DNA of 64,000 nt from Geodermatophilus amargosae (GCF_900116515.1 NZ_FPBA01000009.1:62001-126000); one strand, 5' to 3'. Shown: positions 36,293 to 45,516, counted from the stretch's first letter. Notes: generated by a model from the sequence alone, not told the origin. A program made the numbers and translations.

Positions 36293-36994
36293 GTGGGACA
36301 GCCTAACCCCGTTGCCGTGCTGGACAAAGCCGTGGCCATCCTGCGCGCCGTCGCGCAGGAGCCGGCGTCGCTCGCCGACCTCGTCACGCGCACCGACCTG
36401 CCGCGCGCGACGGCCCACCGGCTGGCGGTCGCCCTCGAGGGCCACCGGCTGCTGCGGCGCACGCCGGCGGGGACGTGGGCGCCCGGGCCGGCGCTGACCG
36501 AGCTCGGCCACGGCAGCGCCGACCTCGCCCGGGTCGCCGGGCGGCACCTGGCCACCCTGCGCGACGCCAGCGGCGAGAGCGCGCAGTTCTACGTGCGCGA
36601 AGGCGGCTCCCGCGTGTGCGTCGCGGCGGCGGAGCGGGCGCACGGCCTGCGCGACACCGTGCCCGTCGGCGCGCGGCTGCCCATGACGGCGGGCTCGGCG
36701 GCGCACGCGCTGCTGGCCTTCGCCCCGCCGGAGGACGTGACGCCGCTGCTGCCGCAGGCCAGCTTCACCGCCCGCACGCTGCTCGACGTCCGCCGGCGCG
36801 GCTGGGCGCACAGCGTCGCCGAGCGCGAGCCCGGCGTCGCCTCGCTCTCCGCGCCGGTGCGCGACCCGGCCGGCGCGGTGCTCGGCGCGGTGTCGATCTC
36901 CGGCCCCGTCGAGCGGCTGGGCCGCCGGCCGAGCCCCGAGGTGGTCGGGGCGGTCCTGGAGACGGCGGCCGCCATCGCCCGCGCCACCGGCTGA
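36293..36994 (+). CDS. ndgR: IclR family regulator (NdgR/LtbR type) divergent from leuCD
   Basis: A 233-residue IclR regulator with an N-terminal winged helix (KAVAILRAVAQEPASLADLV...LPRATAHRLAVAL) and an effector-binding domain (GESAQFYVREGGSRVCVAAAE, LPMTAGSAAHALLAF). Orthologues divergent from leuCD (Streptomyces NdgR, Corynebacterium LtbR, Rv2989) control leucine and related pathways. An earlier ATG at 36257 exists. It lies in the predicted -35 element and adds residues without homology, so GTG at 36293 is preferred, probably on a leaderless transcript. Confidence 0.85.
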   Translation: MGQPNPVAVLDKAVAILRAVAQEPASLADLVTRTDLPRATAHRLAVALEGHRLLRRTPAGTWAPGPALTELGHGSADLARVAGRHLATLRDASGESAQFYVREGGSRVCVAAAERAHGLRDTVPVGARLPMTAGSAAHALLAFAPPEDVTPLLPQASFTARTLLDVRRRGWAHSVAEREPGVASLSAPVRDPAGAVLGAVSISGPVERLGRRPSPEVVGAVLETAAAIARATG

Positions 36995-37001
36995 CCGCCC
37001 C

Positions 37002-37791
37002 TCACCGGCGCGCCCGGACCGCCCCGAGGGCGGCGGCCGGCGCCTGCGGGAGCGCCCGCGCGGCCGCCTCGGCGAGCGTGTGGGTGCCGCACCTCTCGCG
37101 GATGTGCTCGGCGTGCTTGCGGACCGTGCCCCGGGAGATCCACAGCGCGGCCGCGATGTCCTCGGTGGACAGGCCGGCACCCGCCAGTGCCAGCACCTCC
37201 CACTCGCCGGGTCATCCGGGGCACCCCGGCCCGGCGGCGCTCGCCGAGCAGGAACACCTCCTGCACGTGCGGGCGGGCCAGCTCCAGCAGCCGCCGGTCC
37301 CGTTCGTCGAACGGCGGCGGGTCGTACCGCTGGAACAGCAGGCGCCGCGCCTCCCCGGGCGGGGCGGGCAGGGAGACCAGCAGCTCGGCGGTGGACTCGG
37401 TCAGCACCTCGGCGTGCATCGGGTCGGCCCGGCGGGCCCGCTCGGTCGGGTACAGGTCCTCGGTGTGGATCACGCTGGTGAGGTCGCCGGTGCGCTGGGG
37501 CCAGCTGCAGATCGACGACCACCACAGCTGCCAGAAGCGGTCCTCGGGTTCCGTCGGCTCCGGCCGCACGATCCCCCGGGTGCCGTCGGCCATGACGCCC
37601 TGCAGCAGCAGACCCTGCCGCCGGCGGTGGTCGTGCACCTGGTAGCTGACGTCGACGTCGCACGGGACCAGCCGCAGCAGGCCCTCGAGCAGCACCCACG
37701 GCAGCACCGGGCCGGGCTCCGCTGCGCGGGCGGCCGCCAGCAGGTCGGACAGGGCGTCCGCGTCGCCCTCGCGCAGGTGGCCGGTGCCCAT
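37002..37791 (-). pseudogene. LuxR-type regulator disrupted by a frameshift
   Basis: The first part (ATG 37791, MGTGHLREGDADALSDLL...) reads as an intact sensory region to RRRAGVPRMT. It then falls into nonsense (RRVGGAGTGG) near 37206-37212. One frame over, the sequence continues as a normal LuxR helix-turn-helix: EWEVLALAGAGLSTEDIAAA then LWISRGTVRKHAEHIRERCG, ending at 37002. One extra base or two missing bases between ATGACC and GAGTGG explains this. The intact protein would have about 263 residues and regulate unknown genes. Either it is a recent pseudogene or there is a sequencing error in a GC-rich run. Confidence 0.8.
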
Positions 37792-37914
37792 GGGCTGCTC
37801 CCGCCGTCGGCCGGTGGCCGTCGACGGTAGGCCGCTCCGGAGCCTCGCGGGGTTCCACGGGCCCCGGCGGCCGGTGGGGTTCACCGGGCCCGCCCCGGAG
37901 CGGACACTGCCCGC

Positions 37915-39024
37915 ATGACGACGACGGAGCCGACCTCCCGCGGGCGCGCCCGGATCGCCGGGCCCGGGGAGGGCATCGGCCTCGACGAGCTCGCGCTGGC
38001 CACCCGCAACCACGGCCTGCCGCTGGAGGCGCTGCGCTACGACGTCACGCCACCGGGCCTGCACTACGTGCTCACGCACTACGACATCCCCGCCGCCGAC
38101 CCGGCCGGCTGGCGACTGGAGGTCACCGGCGCGGTGGGGCGGCCGCTGCGGCTGGACCTCGACGCCCTGCGCCGCCGCCCCGCGGTCACCGCGCGGGTGC
38201 TGCTGGAGTGCGCGGGCAACGGCCGGGCCCGGCTGGAGCCGCGCCCGGTCAGCCAGCCGTGGCTGCTCGAGGCGGTGGGCAACGCCGAGTGGACCGGGAC
38301 ACCGCTGGCGCCGCTGCTCGAGGAGGCCGGCCTGTCCCCCGACGCGGTCGACGTCGTCTTCACCGGCGCCGACCACGGGATCGAGCGCGGGGTCGAGCAG
38401 GACTACGCCCGCGGCCTGCCGCTGGCCGAGGCGATGCGGCCCGACGTGCTCGTGGTGTGGGCGGTCAACGGCGCGCCCCTGCCGCCGCAGCACGGGGCGC
38501 CCCTGCGGCTGCTGGTCCCCGGCTGGTACGGCATGGCGCACGTGAAGTGGCTGACCCGCATCGAGGTGCTCGACCGTCCCTTCGACGGGTTCCAGAACGC
38601 CACGGCCTACCGGCTCAAGACCGAGGCGCACGAGGCCGGTGTCCCGGTCACCCGCATCGCGCCGCGGGCACTGCTGACCCCGCCCGGGTTCCCGGACTTC
38701 ATGACCCGCGAGCGTTTCCTGCACCCCGGTCTCGTGACCCTCACCGGGCGCGCGTGGTCGGGCCGCGCCCCGCTCACCGGCGTCGAGGTGAGCACCGACG
38801 GCGGGACCACCTGGACCGCGGCCGACCTCGCGCCGGCCGATCCCGCGCACCCGTACGCCTGGCGCGCGTGGACCTGTGCCTGGGACGCCCGGCCAGGGAG
38901 CTCCGAGCTCGTCGTCCGCGCCGCCGACGCCGAGGGCCCGCAGCCGGTCGAGCAGCCGTGGAACCGGCAGGGCATGGCGAACAACCTCGTGCAGCGGGTG
39001 CCGGTCACCGTCCTGGCGTCCTGA
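37915..39024 (+). CDS. Sulfite-oxidase-family molybdopterin oxidoreductase
   Basis: A 369-residue protein with the sulfite oxidase molybdopterin domain. The Mo-ligating Cys is in VLLECAGNGRARLEPRPV near residue 99. The pterin-contacting segments are WTGTPLAPLLEEAG, LPPQHGAPLRLLVPGWYGMAHVKW and a C-terminal Mo-co dimerisation domain (GVEVSTDGGTTW). There is no signal peptide, so it acts in the cytoplasm, unlike periplasmic SorA or YedY. Substrate and electron partner are unknown. It diverges from the broken LuxR gene, which may have been its regulator. Confidence 0.85.
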   Translation: MTTTEPTSRGRARIAGPGEGIGLDELALATRNHGLPLEALRYDVTPPGLHYVLTHYDIPAADPAGWRLEVTGAVGRPLRLDLDALRRRPAVTARVLLECAGNGRARLEPRPVSQPWLLEAVGNAEWTGTPLAPLLEEAGLSPDAVDVVFTGADHGIERGVEQDYARGLPLAEAMRPDVLVVWAVNGAPLPPQHGAPLRLLVPGWYGMAHVKWLTRIEVLDRPFDGFQNATAYRLKTEAHEAGVPVTRIAPRALLTPPGFPDFMTRERFLHPGLVTLTGRAWSGRAPLTGVEVSTDGGTTWTAADLAPADPAHPYAWRAWTCAWDARPGSSELVVRAADAEGPQPVEQPWNRQGMANNLVQRVPVTVLAS

Positions 39025-39173
39025 ACCCTCCTGCCGCCGCGGACCCCGCGGGATACGCCCCGCGGCGTGTTCCGCCCTCCCCGCTGCACGGACGACCGTC
39101 GTGGGCCCCGGCACCGTCCCGCCGGGCCCCGCACCCAGGGGCGGCCTGCCGCCGCACCCGGAGAGGTCCTCCG

Positions 39174-39335
39174 ATGACCACCGTTCCCCGTTCCCCGGCC
39201 GCCGCCTGGGCAGCCACCCACCGCATGCTGCTCGCGATCGTCGCCGTCACGGTCGCCCTGGCCGTGGCCGCGGCCGTCACGCTCACCGTCCTGCCCGGCG
39301 ACAGCGGGACGACGACCTCACCGGCCACCGACTAG
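39174..39335 (+). CDS. Small single-pass membrane protein
   Basis: A 53-residue protein: MTTVPRSPAAAWAATHR, one membrane segment (MLLAIVAVTVALAVAAAVTLTVL), and a Thr/Ser/Asp-rich outer tail. GAGAGG lies eight bases before the ATG. There is no recognised family. A weak hairpin (CCGCAG/CTGCGG, 39344-39358) follows its stop. It may be co-transcribed with the molybdopterin gene 149 bases upstream. Confidence 0.55.
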   Translation: MTTVPRSPAAAWAATHRMLLAIVAVTVALAVAAAVTLTVLPGDSGTTTSPATD

Positions 39336-39428
39336 GACTGGGACCGCAGTGGCTGCGGCGGCGTGATGACCGTGACCTTCCTCCGCCCGACCTGCTGACC
39401 CCCCGGCCCCGGGACGGCGGCCGCGCCC

Positions 39429-39752
39429 TCAGCCCTTGTGCAGGGACGGGCCGGCCGTCGTGCCGCTGCCGTCGTCCTCGGGGTCCTGCCGGTCCGGCGG
39501 GGCCTCGACGACGATCGGACGCAGCCGGGACCACAGGGCGAAGGCCGCGGCGAAGACGATCATCGCGAGCCCGGCCCACAGGTTGGCGTTGACGTCGCCG
39601 GTCTTGGCCTGCTCGTCCGGCGAGTTCGCGAACAGGCCCATGAGGACCAGCACGACGCCGTAGAAGCCGATCAGCGCGGCGATGACGTTGCGGACGTCGA
39701 AGGCGCCGGCCGCCTTCTTGGCCGGCGTGGAGCTGTTGCTGCTGCTGCTCAT
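39429..39752 (-). CDS. Small two-segment membrane protein, last gene of the gal operon
   Basis: A 107-residue protein with a Ser-rich N terminus, two membrane segments (NVIAALIGFYGVVLVLMGLF and ANLWAGLAMIVFAAAFALWS) and an acidic C-terminal tail. It begins 16 bases after the symporter stop and looks like a companion of that transporter. I do not recognise a named family. It could be a stabilising or regulatory subunit; the evidence is positional only. Confidence 0.7.
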   Translation of the reverse strand: MSSSSNSSTPAKKAAGAFDVRNVIAALIGFYGVVLVLMGLFANSPDEQAKTGDVNANLWAGLAMIVFAAAFALWSRLRPIVVEAPPDRQDPEDDGSGTTAGPSLHKG

Positions 39753-39768
39753 GACCGTGCTCCTGACG

Positions 39769-41451
39769 TCAGCGGAAGATCACGTTGAGGACGATGACCA
39801 TGACCAGCGCGATCCCGGCCAGCTTGGTCGGCGACTGGTACCAGGGCAGCCGGTGCGCGTCGGGGTCGGTGCGCTGCTCCTTCGGCGTCTCGGAGTAGAC
39901 GAGGCCGGCGAGCTGGGCGACCGGCTTGGGCGCGGTCACCTGGCTGACGGCGACGCTGACGATGATGTCGACGACGAACGCGGCGCTGGCGGCGACGAAG
40001 CTCGCACCCTGGCCGCCGAGGGGCAGCACGCCCAGCGACGCCGTCCCGAACGCGTCCTCGCTGAGGAAGGCCACGGCGACCGCGGCCAGCGTCCCGGACA
40101 CCAGGCCCATCCAGCCCGCGGTCGGCGTCATCCGCTTCCAGAACATGCCCAGGATGAAGGTGGCGAACAGCGGGGCGTTGAAGAAGCCGAACAGCGTCTG
40201 CAGGTAGTCCATCAGGTTCGTGTAGCCCGAGGCGATGATCGCCGTCCCGATGGCGGCCACGGTCGCGCCGACCGTCGCCCACCGGCCGACGGCGAGGTAG
40301 TAGGCGTCGGGCCGGTCCTTCTTCACGTACTGCTGCCACAGGTCGTAGCTGAAGACCGTGTTGAAGGCGGAGATGTTGGCCGCCATGCCGGCCATGAACG
40401 CGGCCAGCAAACCGGCGAGGGCCACCCCGAGCAGGCCGTTGGGGAGGACGTCGCGGATCAGCAGCAGGATCGAGTTGTTGTAGTCGAAGTCCGGGTCCGA
40501 CGCCGCCCTGGCCTCGACCACCTCCGGCACCAGCACCGTGGCGATCAGGCCCGGGATGACAACGATGAACGGCACGAACATCTTCGGGAAGGACCCGATG
40601 ATCGGCGTCGCGCGCGCGGCCGACATCGACTTGGTCGCCATGGCCCGCTGGACCTCGACGAAGTTCGTCGTCCAGTAGCCGAAGGACAGCACGAAGCCCA
40701 GCCCGAAGATGATGCCGATCACCGACAGGACGGGGCTGCCGATGCCGGAGAGGTCGGTGGCCGGCCACGAGGTCAGCTCCTCCCCCCGGCCGGAGTCGGT
40801 GACCCGGTCGATCAGCCCACCGACGCCGCCGACCCGGTTCAGGCCGATGAGCGTCAGCGGCAGCAGCGCGGCCACGATGACGAAGAACTGCAGGACCTCG
40901 TTGTAGATGGCCGCCGACAGCCCGCCGAGGGTGATGTAGCTGAGCACCACGGCCGCCGCGACGATCAGCGACAGCCACAGCGGCCAGCCCAGCAGCGCCT
41001 CGACGATGGTGGCCAGCAGGAACAGGTTGATGCCGGCGATGAGGATCTGCGCGACGGCGAAGCTGATCGCGTTGACCAGGTGGGCCCCGGTGCCGAACCG
41101 GCGGCGCATGAACTCCGGGACGCTGCGGACCTTCGACCCGTAGTAGAAGGGCATCATCACCACGCCCAGGAACAGCATGGCCGGGACCGCGCCGATCCAG
41201 AAGTAGTGCATGGTGCTCATGCCGTACTGCGCGCCGTTGGCCGACATGCCGACGATCTCGACGGCCCCGAGGTTGGCCGAGATGAACGCCAGGCCGGTGA
41301 CCCACGCGGGCAGCGAGCGCCCCGACAGGAAGAAGTCCAGGCTGTCGGACACCCGCCTGCGCGCGGCGGCGCCGATCAGCAGCACGACGAGGAAGTAGGC
41401 GGCCACCAGGAGGTAGTCGACGAACGTCGCGTCCAGTCTCAGATCGCCCAC
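39769..41451 (-). CDS. Sodium:solute symporter (SSS family), probable galactose transporter
   Basis: A 560-residue SSS/LeuT-fold carrier with about 14 membrane segments. Family features include FFLSGRSLPAWVTGLAFISANLG near residues 40-62, SVPEFMRRRFG, the sodium-site-containing ITLGGLSAAIYNEVLQFF segment and AGLLAAFMAGMAANISAFNT. It follows galK by 22 bases, and an SglT-like galactose/sodium symport is the natural reading. The substrate assignment comes from gene context rather than residues. Confidence 0.85.
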   Translation of the reverse strand: MGDLRLDATFVDYLLVAAYFLVVLLIGAAARRRVSDSLDFFLSGRSLPAWVTGLAFISANLGAVEIVGMSANGAQYGMSTMHYFWIGAVPAMLFLGVVMMPFYYGSKVRSVPEFMRRRFGTGAHLVNAISFAVAQILIAGINLFLLATIVEALLGWPLWLSLIVAAAVVLSYITLGGLSAAIYNEVLQFFVIVAALLPLTLIGLNRVGGVGGLIDRVTDSGRGEELTSWPATDLSGIGSPVLSVIGIIFGLGFVLSFGYWTTNFVEVQRAMATKSMSAARATPIIGSFPKMFVPFIVVIPGLIATVLVPEVVEARAASDPDFDYNNSILLLIRDVLPNGLLGVALAGLLAAFMAGMAANISAFNTVFSYDLWQQYVKKDRPDAYYLAVGRWATVGATVAAIGTAIIASGYTNLMDYLQTLFGFFNAPLFATFILGMFWKRMTPTAGWMGLVSGTLAAVAVAFLSEDAFGTASLGVLPLGGQGASFVAASAAFVVDIIVSVAVSQVTAPKPVAQLAGLVYSETPKEQRTDPDAHRLPWYQSPTKLAGIALVMVIVLNVIFR

Positions 41452-41473
41452 TCAGGCCTCCACTCGGGTCGGG

Positions 41474-42652
41474 TCACGACAGGCGCCTGGCCCCCGCGGC
41501 GGGGACCACGACGTAGGAACGGGGGGCGCCGGCGCGCTCGGTGACGGCGGCGGTCACGTCGTCCACGGCCGCGGCGTCGACGAGGGCGACCGCGCTGCCG
41601 CCGAAGCCGCCGCCGACCATGCGGGCGCCGTGCGCGCCGGCGGCCAGCGCCACCTCGACGACGGTGTCGAGCTCGGGCACCGACACCTCGAAGTCGTCGC
41701 GCAGCGAGGCGTGCCCGGCGGTGAGCACCGGACCGACCTCCCGCGGGTCACCGCCGGCGCGCAGCAGGCCGACGACCTCCTCGACGCGGGCGTCCTCGCT
41801 GACCACGTGGCGGGCCCGGCGCAGGAGCAGCGCCCCGCGGCCGGTGCCGTCGTCGAGCGGCGCGAGCGCGTCGACGCCGGCCACCTCGCACAGCAGGCCG
41901 ACGCCCAGCCGGCGGGCGGCCTCCTCGCACTCGCGGCGCCGCTCGCCGTAGCCGCTGGCGGCGTGGTCGTGGGTGGTGCCCGAGTCGACCACCAGCAGCG
42001 CCAGGCCGGCCGCCTCGAGGTCGAGGGGCACCTGCTCGCTGCTGCGGTCGCGGGTGTCCAGGTGCAGTGCGTGGCCGGCGGTGCAGAGCATCGACGCGGA
42101 CTGGTCGAGGATGCCGGTCGGGGCGCCGACGAAGTCGTTCTCGGCCCGCCGGGCGACGTCGACGAGGTCGCCGGGGCCGAGGTCGAGGTCGAACAGGTCG
42201 CGCAGCGCCAGCGCGACGGCGCACTCGAGCGCCGCCGAGGAGGAGAGCCCGGCACCGGCCGGGACGTCGCCGTCGACGAGCAGGCTCAGCCCGCCGGGGA
42301 CGTGCTCGCGCAGCTGGTCGACGACGCCCGCCGGGTAGCCGGCCCAGCCGCCGGGGGTCCCCGGCGCGAGGTCGGCGACGGCGACGTCGGCGTCGCCGTC
42401 CGGGTGCTGGGCCGAGACGAGGACGAGGCGGCCGTCGTCGCGGCGGGCGGCCGCGGCGCGGGTGGTGTGCGGCAGCGCGACCGGCAGCACGTGGCCGCCG
42501 TTGTAGTCGGTGTGCTCGCCGATCACGTTGACCCGGCCGGGAGCGGCCCACACGCCCTCCGGAGCGCTGCCGAACCGGGCCGTGAAGGCGTCGGCGGCGC
42601 GGGCCGCCGCTTCCCCGTCGCTGGGCACCTTCGTGTCAGGAGCGCCGCTCAC
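41474..42652 (-). CDS. galK: Galactokinase
   Basis: A 392-residue GHMP kinase of the Leloir pathway, phosphorylating galactose at C1. The galactokinase signature GRVNVIGEHTDYNGGHVLP is at about residues 33-51. The ATP loop PAGAGLSSSAALECAVALA and the C-terminal GARMVGGGFGGSAVAL are intact. GTG at 42652 overlaps the galT stop by four bases. Confidence 0.95.
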   Translation of the reverse strand: MSGAPDTKVPSDGEAAARAADAFTARFGSAPEGVWAAPGRVNVIGEHTDYNGGHVLPVALPHTTRAAAARRDDGRLVLVSAQHPDGDADVAVADLAPGTPGGWAGYPAGVVDQLREHVPGGLSLLVDGDVPAGAGLSSSAALECAVALALRDLFDLDLGPGDLVDVARRAENDFVGAPTGILDQSASMLCTAGHALHLDTRDRSSEQVPLDLEAAGLALLVVDSGTTHDHAASGYGERRRECEEAARRLGVGLLCEVAGVDALAPLDDGTGRGALLLRRARHVVSEDARVEEVVGLLRAGGDPREVGPVLTAGHASLRDDFEVSVPELDTVVEVALAAGAHGARMVGGGFGGSAVALVDAAAVDDVTAAVTERAGAPRSYVVVPAAGARRLS

Positions 42653-43737
42653 GGGACCACGACGTTCCGCAGCTGCTCGGCGACGTCCTCCGGGTTCGTG
42701 TCCGTGATGAACGCCCCCATCCCCGACTCCGAGCCGGCCAGGTACTTGAGCTTGCCCGGTGCGCGGCGCAGGGAGAAGAGCTGCAGGTGCAGCCACCAGT
42801 CCTCGCGGCCGGTGCGGACCGGCGCCTGGTTCCACGCCGCGATGTAGGGCATGGGGGTGTCCATGCGGTGCGCGAAGCGGCCCAGGACGTCGAGGTAGAC
42901 CTCGGCCAGCGCGTCCCGCTCGGCGTCGTCGAGGGCCGGCAGGTCGGGCGCCCGGCGGGTGGGGAACATCTGTACCTCGTAGGGCCAGCGCGCCGCGGCC
43001 GGGACGAAGGCGATCCAGTGCTCGTTCGACGTCACCACCCGCGGGCCGGTGCGCTCGGACTCCACGAGCTCGGCGAACAGGTCCCCGCCGGTGGCCTCGC
43101 GGTGCCGGCGCACCGACGCGAGCACCCGCTCCACCCGCGGCGTGACGAACGGGTAGGCGTAGATCTGCCCGTGCGGGTGCGACAACGTCACCCCGATCTC
43201 CTCGCCGGAGTTCTCGAAGCAGAAGACCTGCTCGACGCCGTCGAGGGCGCCCAGCTCGGCGGTGCGGTCGGCCCAGACGTCGACGACCAGGCGGGCGCGC
43301 TCACGGCCCAGCCCGGCGAACTGCTGGTCGTGGTCGCTGGTGAACAGCACCACCTCGCACCGGCCGAAGCCAGGGCGCAGCTCGGCGAGCGGGGCGCCGG
43401 GGGCGGCGGGCGCGACGTCGCGGTCGACGGCGGTGGCCAGTGACGGGAAGCGGTTCTCGAAGACCACGACCTGGTAGTCGGCCTCGGGCACCTCCGTGGG
43501 CCGGCCGGGCCGCGAGGGGTCCAGCGGGCACTGGTCGGCCGGGGGCAGGAAGGTGCGGGTCTGCCGGTGGGCGGCGATCACCACCCACTCGCCGAGCAGG
43601 GCGTCCCAGCGCAGCTGGGAGTGTGTCCCCACCGGTGGGAGGTCGCGGCAGTCCTCGGCCGTGCGGGCAGGGGTGCCGTCGGCGTCGAAGTAGAGGATCT
43701 CGCGACCGTCCGCCAGCCGGCGACTCGTCCGGATCAC
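42649..43737 (-). CDS. galT: Galactose-1-phosphate uridylyltransferase
   Basis: A 362-residue enzyme that swaps UMP between UDP-glucose and galactose 1-phosphate. The active-site motif HPHGQIYAYP contains the nucleotidylated histidine; QVVVFENRFPSL and NSGEEIGVTLS are family segments. GTG at 43737 has GGAGG eight bases upstream. It heads the galT-galK-symporter-small membrane protein operon. galE is not in the window, so epimerisation must be encoded elsewhere. Confidence 0.95.
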   Translation of the reverse strand: MIRTSRRLADGREILYFDADGTPARTAEDCRDLPPVGTHSQLRWDALLGEWVVIAAHRQTRTFLPPADQCPLDPSRPGRPTEVPEADYQVVVFENRFPSLATAVDRDVAPAAPGAPLAELRPGFGRCEVVLFTSDHDQQFAGLGRERARLVVDVWADRTAELGALDGVEQVFCFENSGEEIGVTLSHPHGQIYAYPFVTPRVERVLASVRRHREATGGDLFAELVESERTGPRVVTSNEHWIAFVPAAARWPYEVQMFPTRRAPDLPALDDAERDALAEVYLDVLGRFAHRMDTPMPYIAAWNQAPVRTGREDWWLHLQLFSLRRAPGKLKYLAGSESGMGAFITDTNPEDVAEQLRNVVVP

Positions 43738-43823
43738 CTGTTCGCCTCCGTTCCCGGCCCGGGGAGGGGCCCTCGGAACGCTATGCCTGCCCGCGATCAT
43801 GGGCCACTCGGGACCCGGGGATG

Positions 43824-43861
43824 CAGCAGGGCCCCCGGCCGGGTGGCCGGGGGCCCTGCTG
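43824..43861 (-). terminator. Terminator of the first tRNA-Glu gene
   Basis: A perfect 17-bp stem (arm CAGCAGGGCCCCCGGCC) with a 4-base loop lies 11 bases beyond the 3' end of the tRNA at 43873. No T-run follows. Confidence 0.85.
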
Positions 43862-43872
43862 GCGTGCCGCTG

Positions 43873-43945
43873 TAGCCCCGAAGGGATTCGAACCCTCGCT
43901 ACCGCCGTGAGAGGGCGGCGTCCTGGACCGCTAGACGACGGGGCC
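43873..43945 (-). tRNA. tRNA-Glu(CUC), copy 1
   Basis: 73 bases fold as a cloverleaf: acceptor GGCCCCG/CGGGGCT, anticodon arm GCCGCCCTCTCACGGCGG with anticodon CTC, and T-loop TTCGAAT. The 3' CCA is not encoded. It differs from copy 2 at a single D-loop base (T for C). Its own hairpin terminator follows. The gene lies just downstream of tRNA-Gln and near gltX, as in Mycobacterium. Confidence 0.93.
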
Positions 43946-44003
43946 GGGCGCTTCCATGGTGCCACGGCCGCCACCGGTGTCCGTACCAGGGTCCGCCGGG
44001 ACG

Positions 44004-44038
44004 GCGAGAGCCCCCGGTCGGTGACCGGGGGCTCTCGC
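44004..44038 (-). terminator. Terminator of the second tRNA-Glu gene
   Basis: A perfect 16-bp stem (arm GCGAGAGCCCCCGGTC, loop GGT) lies seven bases beyond the tRNA at 44046 and 59 bases before copy 1. The two tRNA-Glu genes therefore appear to be separate transcription units. Confidence 0.82.
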
Positions 44039-44045
44039 TGCGCTG

Positions 44046-44118
44046 TAGCCCCGAAGGGATTCGAACCCTCGCTACCGCCGTGAGAGGGCGGCGTCCTGGG
44101 CCGCTAGACGACGGGGCC
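44046..44118 (-). tRNA. tRNA-Glu(CUC), copy 2
   Basis: A 73-base cloverleaf identical to copy 1 except for one D-loop base. The anticodon is CTC, which reads GAG, the dominant Glu codon in this GC-rich genome. No CCA is encoded. It lies 50 bases after tRNA-Gln. Confidence 0.93.
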
Positions 44119-44168
44119 GTGCGGTGGTGCAGGTGCTGCGGTGGTGCTGAGGAGGTGGTGCTTCCTCG

Positions 44169-44240
44169 CTGGGGTACCAGGACTCGAACCTAGACTAACG
44201 GAGCCAGAATCCGTCGGGCTGCCAATTACCCCATACCCCA
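44169..44240 (-). tRNA. tRNA-Gln(CUG)
   Basis: A 72-base cloverleaf with acceptor TGGGGTA/TACCCCA, discriminator G, anticodon loop ATTCTGGCT (anticodon CTG) and T-loop TTCGAGT. No CCA is encoded. It is the first of three tRNA genes on the minus strand after the CPBP protease gene. Confidence 0.93.
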
Positions 44241-44301
44241 AGGATTGGCCAGCACCTCGCGGCGCCGGGGAGAACGATACCCGACGCCCGGAGACGACGT
44301 G

Positions 44302-45516
44302 TCACCACCCCCGGGTCCGCGGGTCGCCCGCCGGGACCCGCAGGTCCCGGGCCTCCGTCAGCACCTCCGGCCGCAGCCGCCGGCGCGACGCCGCCACGAC
44401 CGTGACGTAGGCGCCCATCGCCAGCAGCGTGAGCAGCAGGTACAGCACCCCGACGCCGGCCGGCACCTCCTCGGTGGCGACCTCGCCGCCGAGGAACCCG
44501 GCCAGGAAGAACACCAGCACGTTGTTCACCGCGTGCAGGACGATTGCCGCCTCCAGTCCGCCGGTGAGCCACACCACGGCGGAGGCGGCCAGGCCGAAGA
44601 CGAACCGGTCGAGGAACGTGACGACGTCGCCGGGTGCGTGGGCCAGCGAGAACAGGGCGGCGGTGACCACCGCGGCCACCACGGCACCGGACTGCGGGCT
44701 GCGGATCCAGCCGGCGATCGTCTGGCTGAGGTAGCCGCGGAACACGTACTCCTCGGCGGCCGACTGCAGCGGCGTGGTCAGCACCACGACCAGCAGCAAC
44801 CAGCCCACGTCGTCGACCGGACCGGTGACCCCGGCGTCGCCGAGCAGGAAGCCCAGGGCCACCGACACGACGATGCCGACGCCGAGCGTGGCCAGCGCCC
44901 GCAGGGTGTACGGCGCGAACAGCCGCCAGCGCAGCCGGGCCAGCACCGACGACGACCAGCCCGGCCGCATGCCGTGCGCGGCCACCCAGACCAGCCAGAC
45001 GATCGGGATCGCCACGATCAGCGACAGGTTGGTCAGCAGCAGCACGCCCGGGTCGACCAGGTCGAGCAGTTGCAGGTCCGGGGAGACACCCGTCAGCACC
45101 ACCAGCAGGACGACGACGAAGGCCGCGACGCCGTAGGCGACGGTGAACAGCAGCAGGCCCAGCAGCGGTCGCCACCAGGCCCAGTCCCGTGCCCGCATGG
45201 CGCGCAGGAAGGGCACCGGCTCGTCGTGCGGGGGCGTGCCGGGCGGCGGTGCCATCTTGATGCCCGGCGGGAAGGGACCGGGGCCGGCCGGGCCGTGCGG
45301 ACCGGGCGGCAGCGGCACCGGGCCCAGCGGCCACGGCACCGGGCCGGGCCCTCCTCCCCCGGCCGGCGCCCACGGACCTCCCCCGGGCCCGTACGGCGTG
45401 CCCGGCACGAGCGGCGGGGCCCCGTAGGGGCCGGTGGGCGGCGGGCCCGTGTAGGGCTCCCCGTCCCAGCCGGCGGGGCCGGCCGGGGCGGCACCGCCCC
45501 AGGGCGGGACGGTCAC
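44302..45516 (-). CDS. CPBP family intramembrane glutamic endopeptidase
   Basis: A 404-residue CAAX-protease/bacteriocin-processing (CPBP) family protein. The first 95 residues are a Pro/Gly-rich cytoplasmic tail. About eight membrane segments follow. Catalytic motifs are present: EEYVFRGYL (EExxxR), FSLAH (FxxxH) and HAVNN (HxxxN). In bacteria these proteases have varied roles in membrane protein processing, and the target is unknown. GTG at 45516 overlaps the gltX stop (GTGA), so it is co-translated with the tRNA synthetase. Confidence 0.85.
   Translation of the reverse strand: MTVPPWGGAAPAGPAGWDGEPYTGPPPTGPYGAPPLVPGTPYGPGGGPWAPAGGGGPGPVPWPLGPVPLPPGPHGPAGPGPFPPGIKMAPPPGTPPHDEPVPFLRAMRARDWAWWRPLLGLLLFTVAYGVAAFVVVLLVVLTGVSPDLQLLDLVDPGVLLLTNLSLIVAIPIVWLVWVAAHGMRPGWSSSVLARLRWRLFAPYTLRALATLGVGIVVSVALGFLLGDAGVTGPVDDVGWLLLVVVLTTPLQSAAEEYVFRGYLSQTIAGWIRSPQSGAVVAAVVTAALFSLAHAPGDVVTFLDRFVFGLAASAVVWLTGGLEAAIVLHAVNNVLVFFLAGFLGGEVATEEVPAGVGVLYLLLTLLAMGAYVTVVAASRRRLRPEVLTEARDLRVPAGDPRTRGW

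Noticed and set aside
37002..37791. Programmed ribosomal frameshift in the LuxR gene
   Set aside because: There is no slippery heptamer or stimulatory structure pattern at 37206-37212, and LuxR regulators are not known to need one. Mutation or sequence error is simpler.
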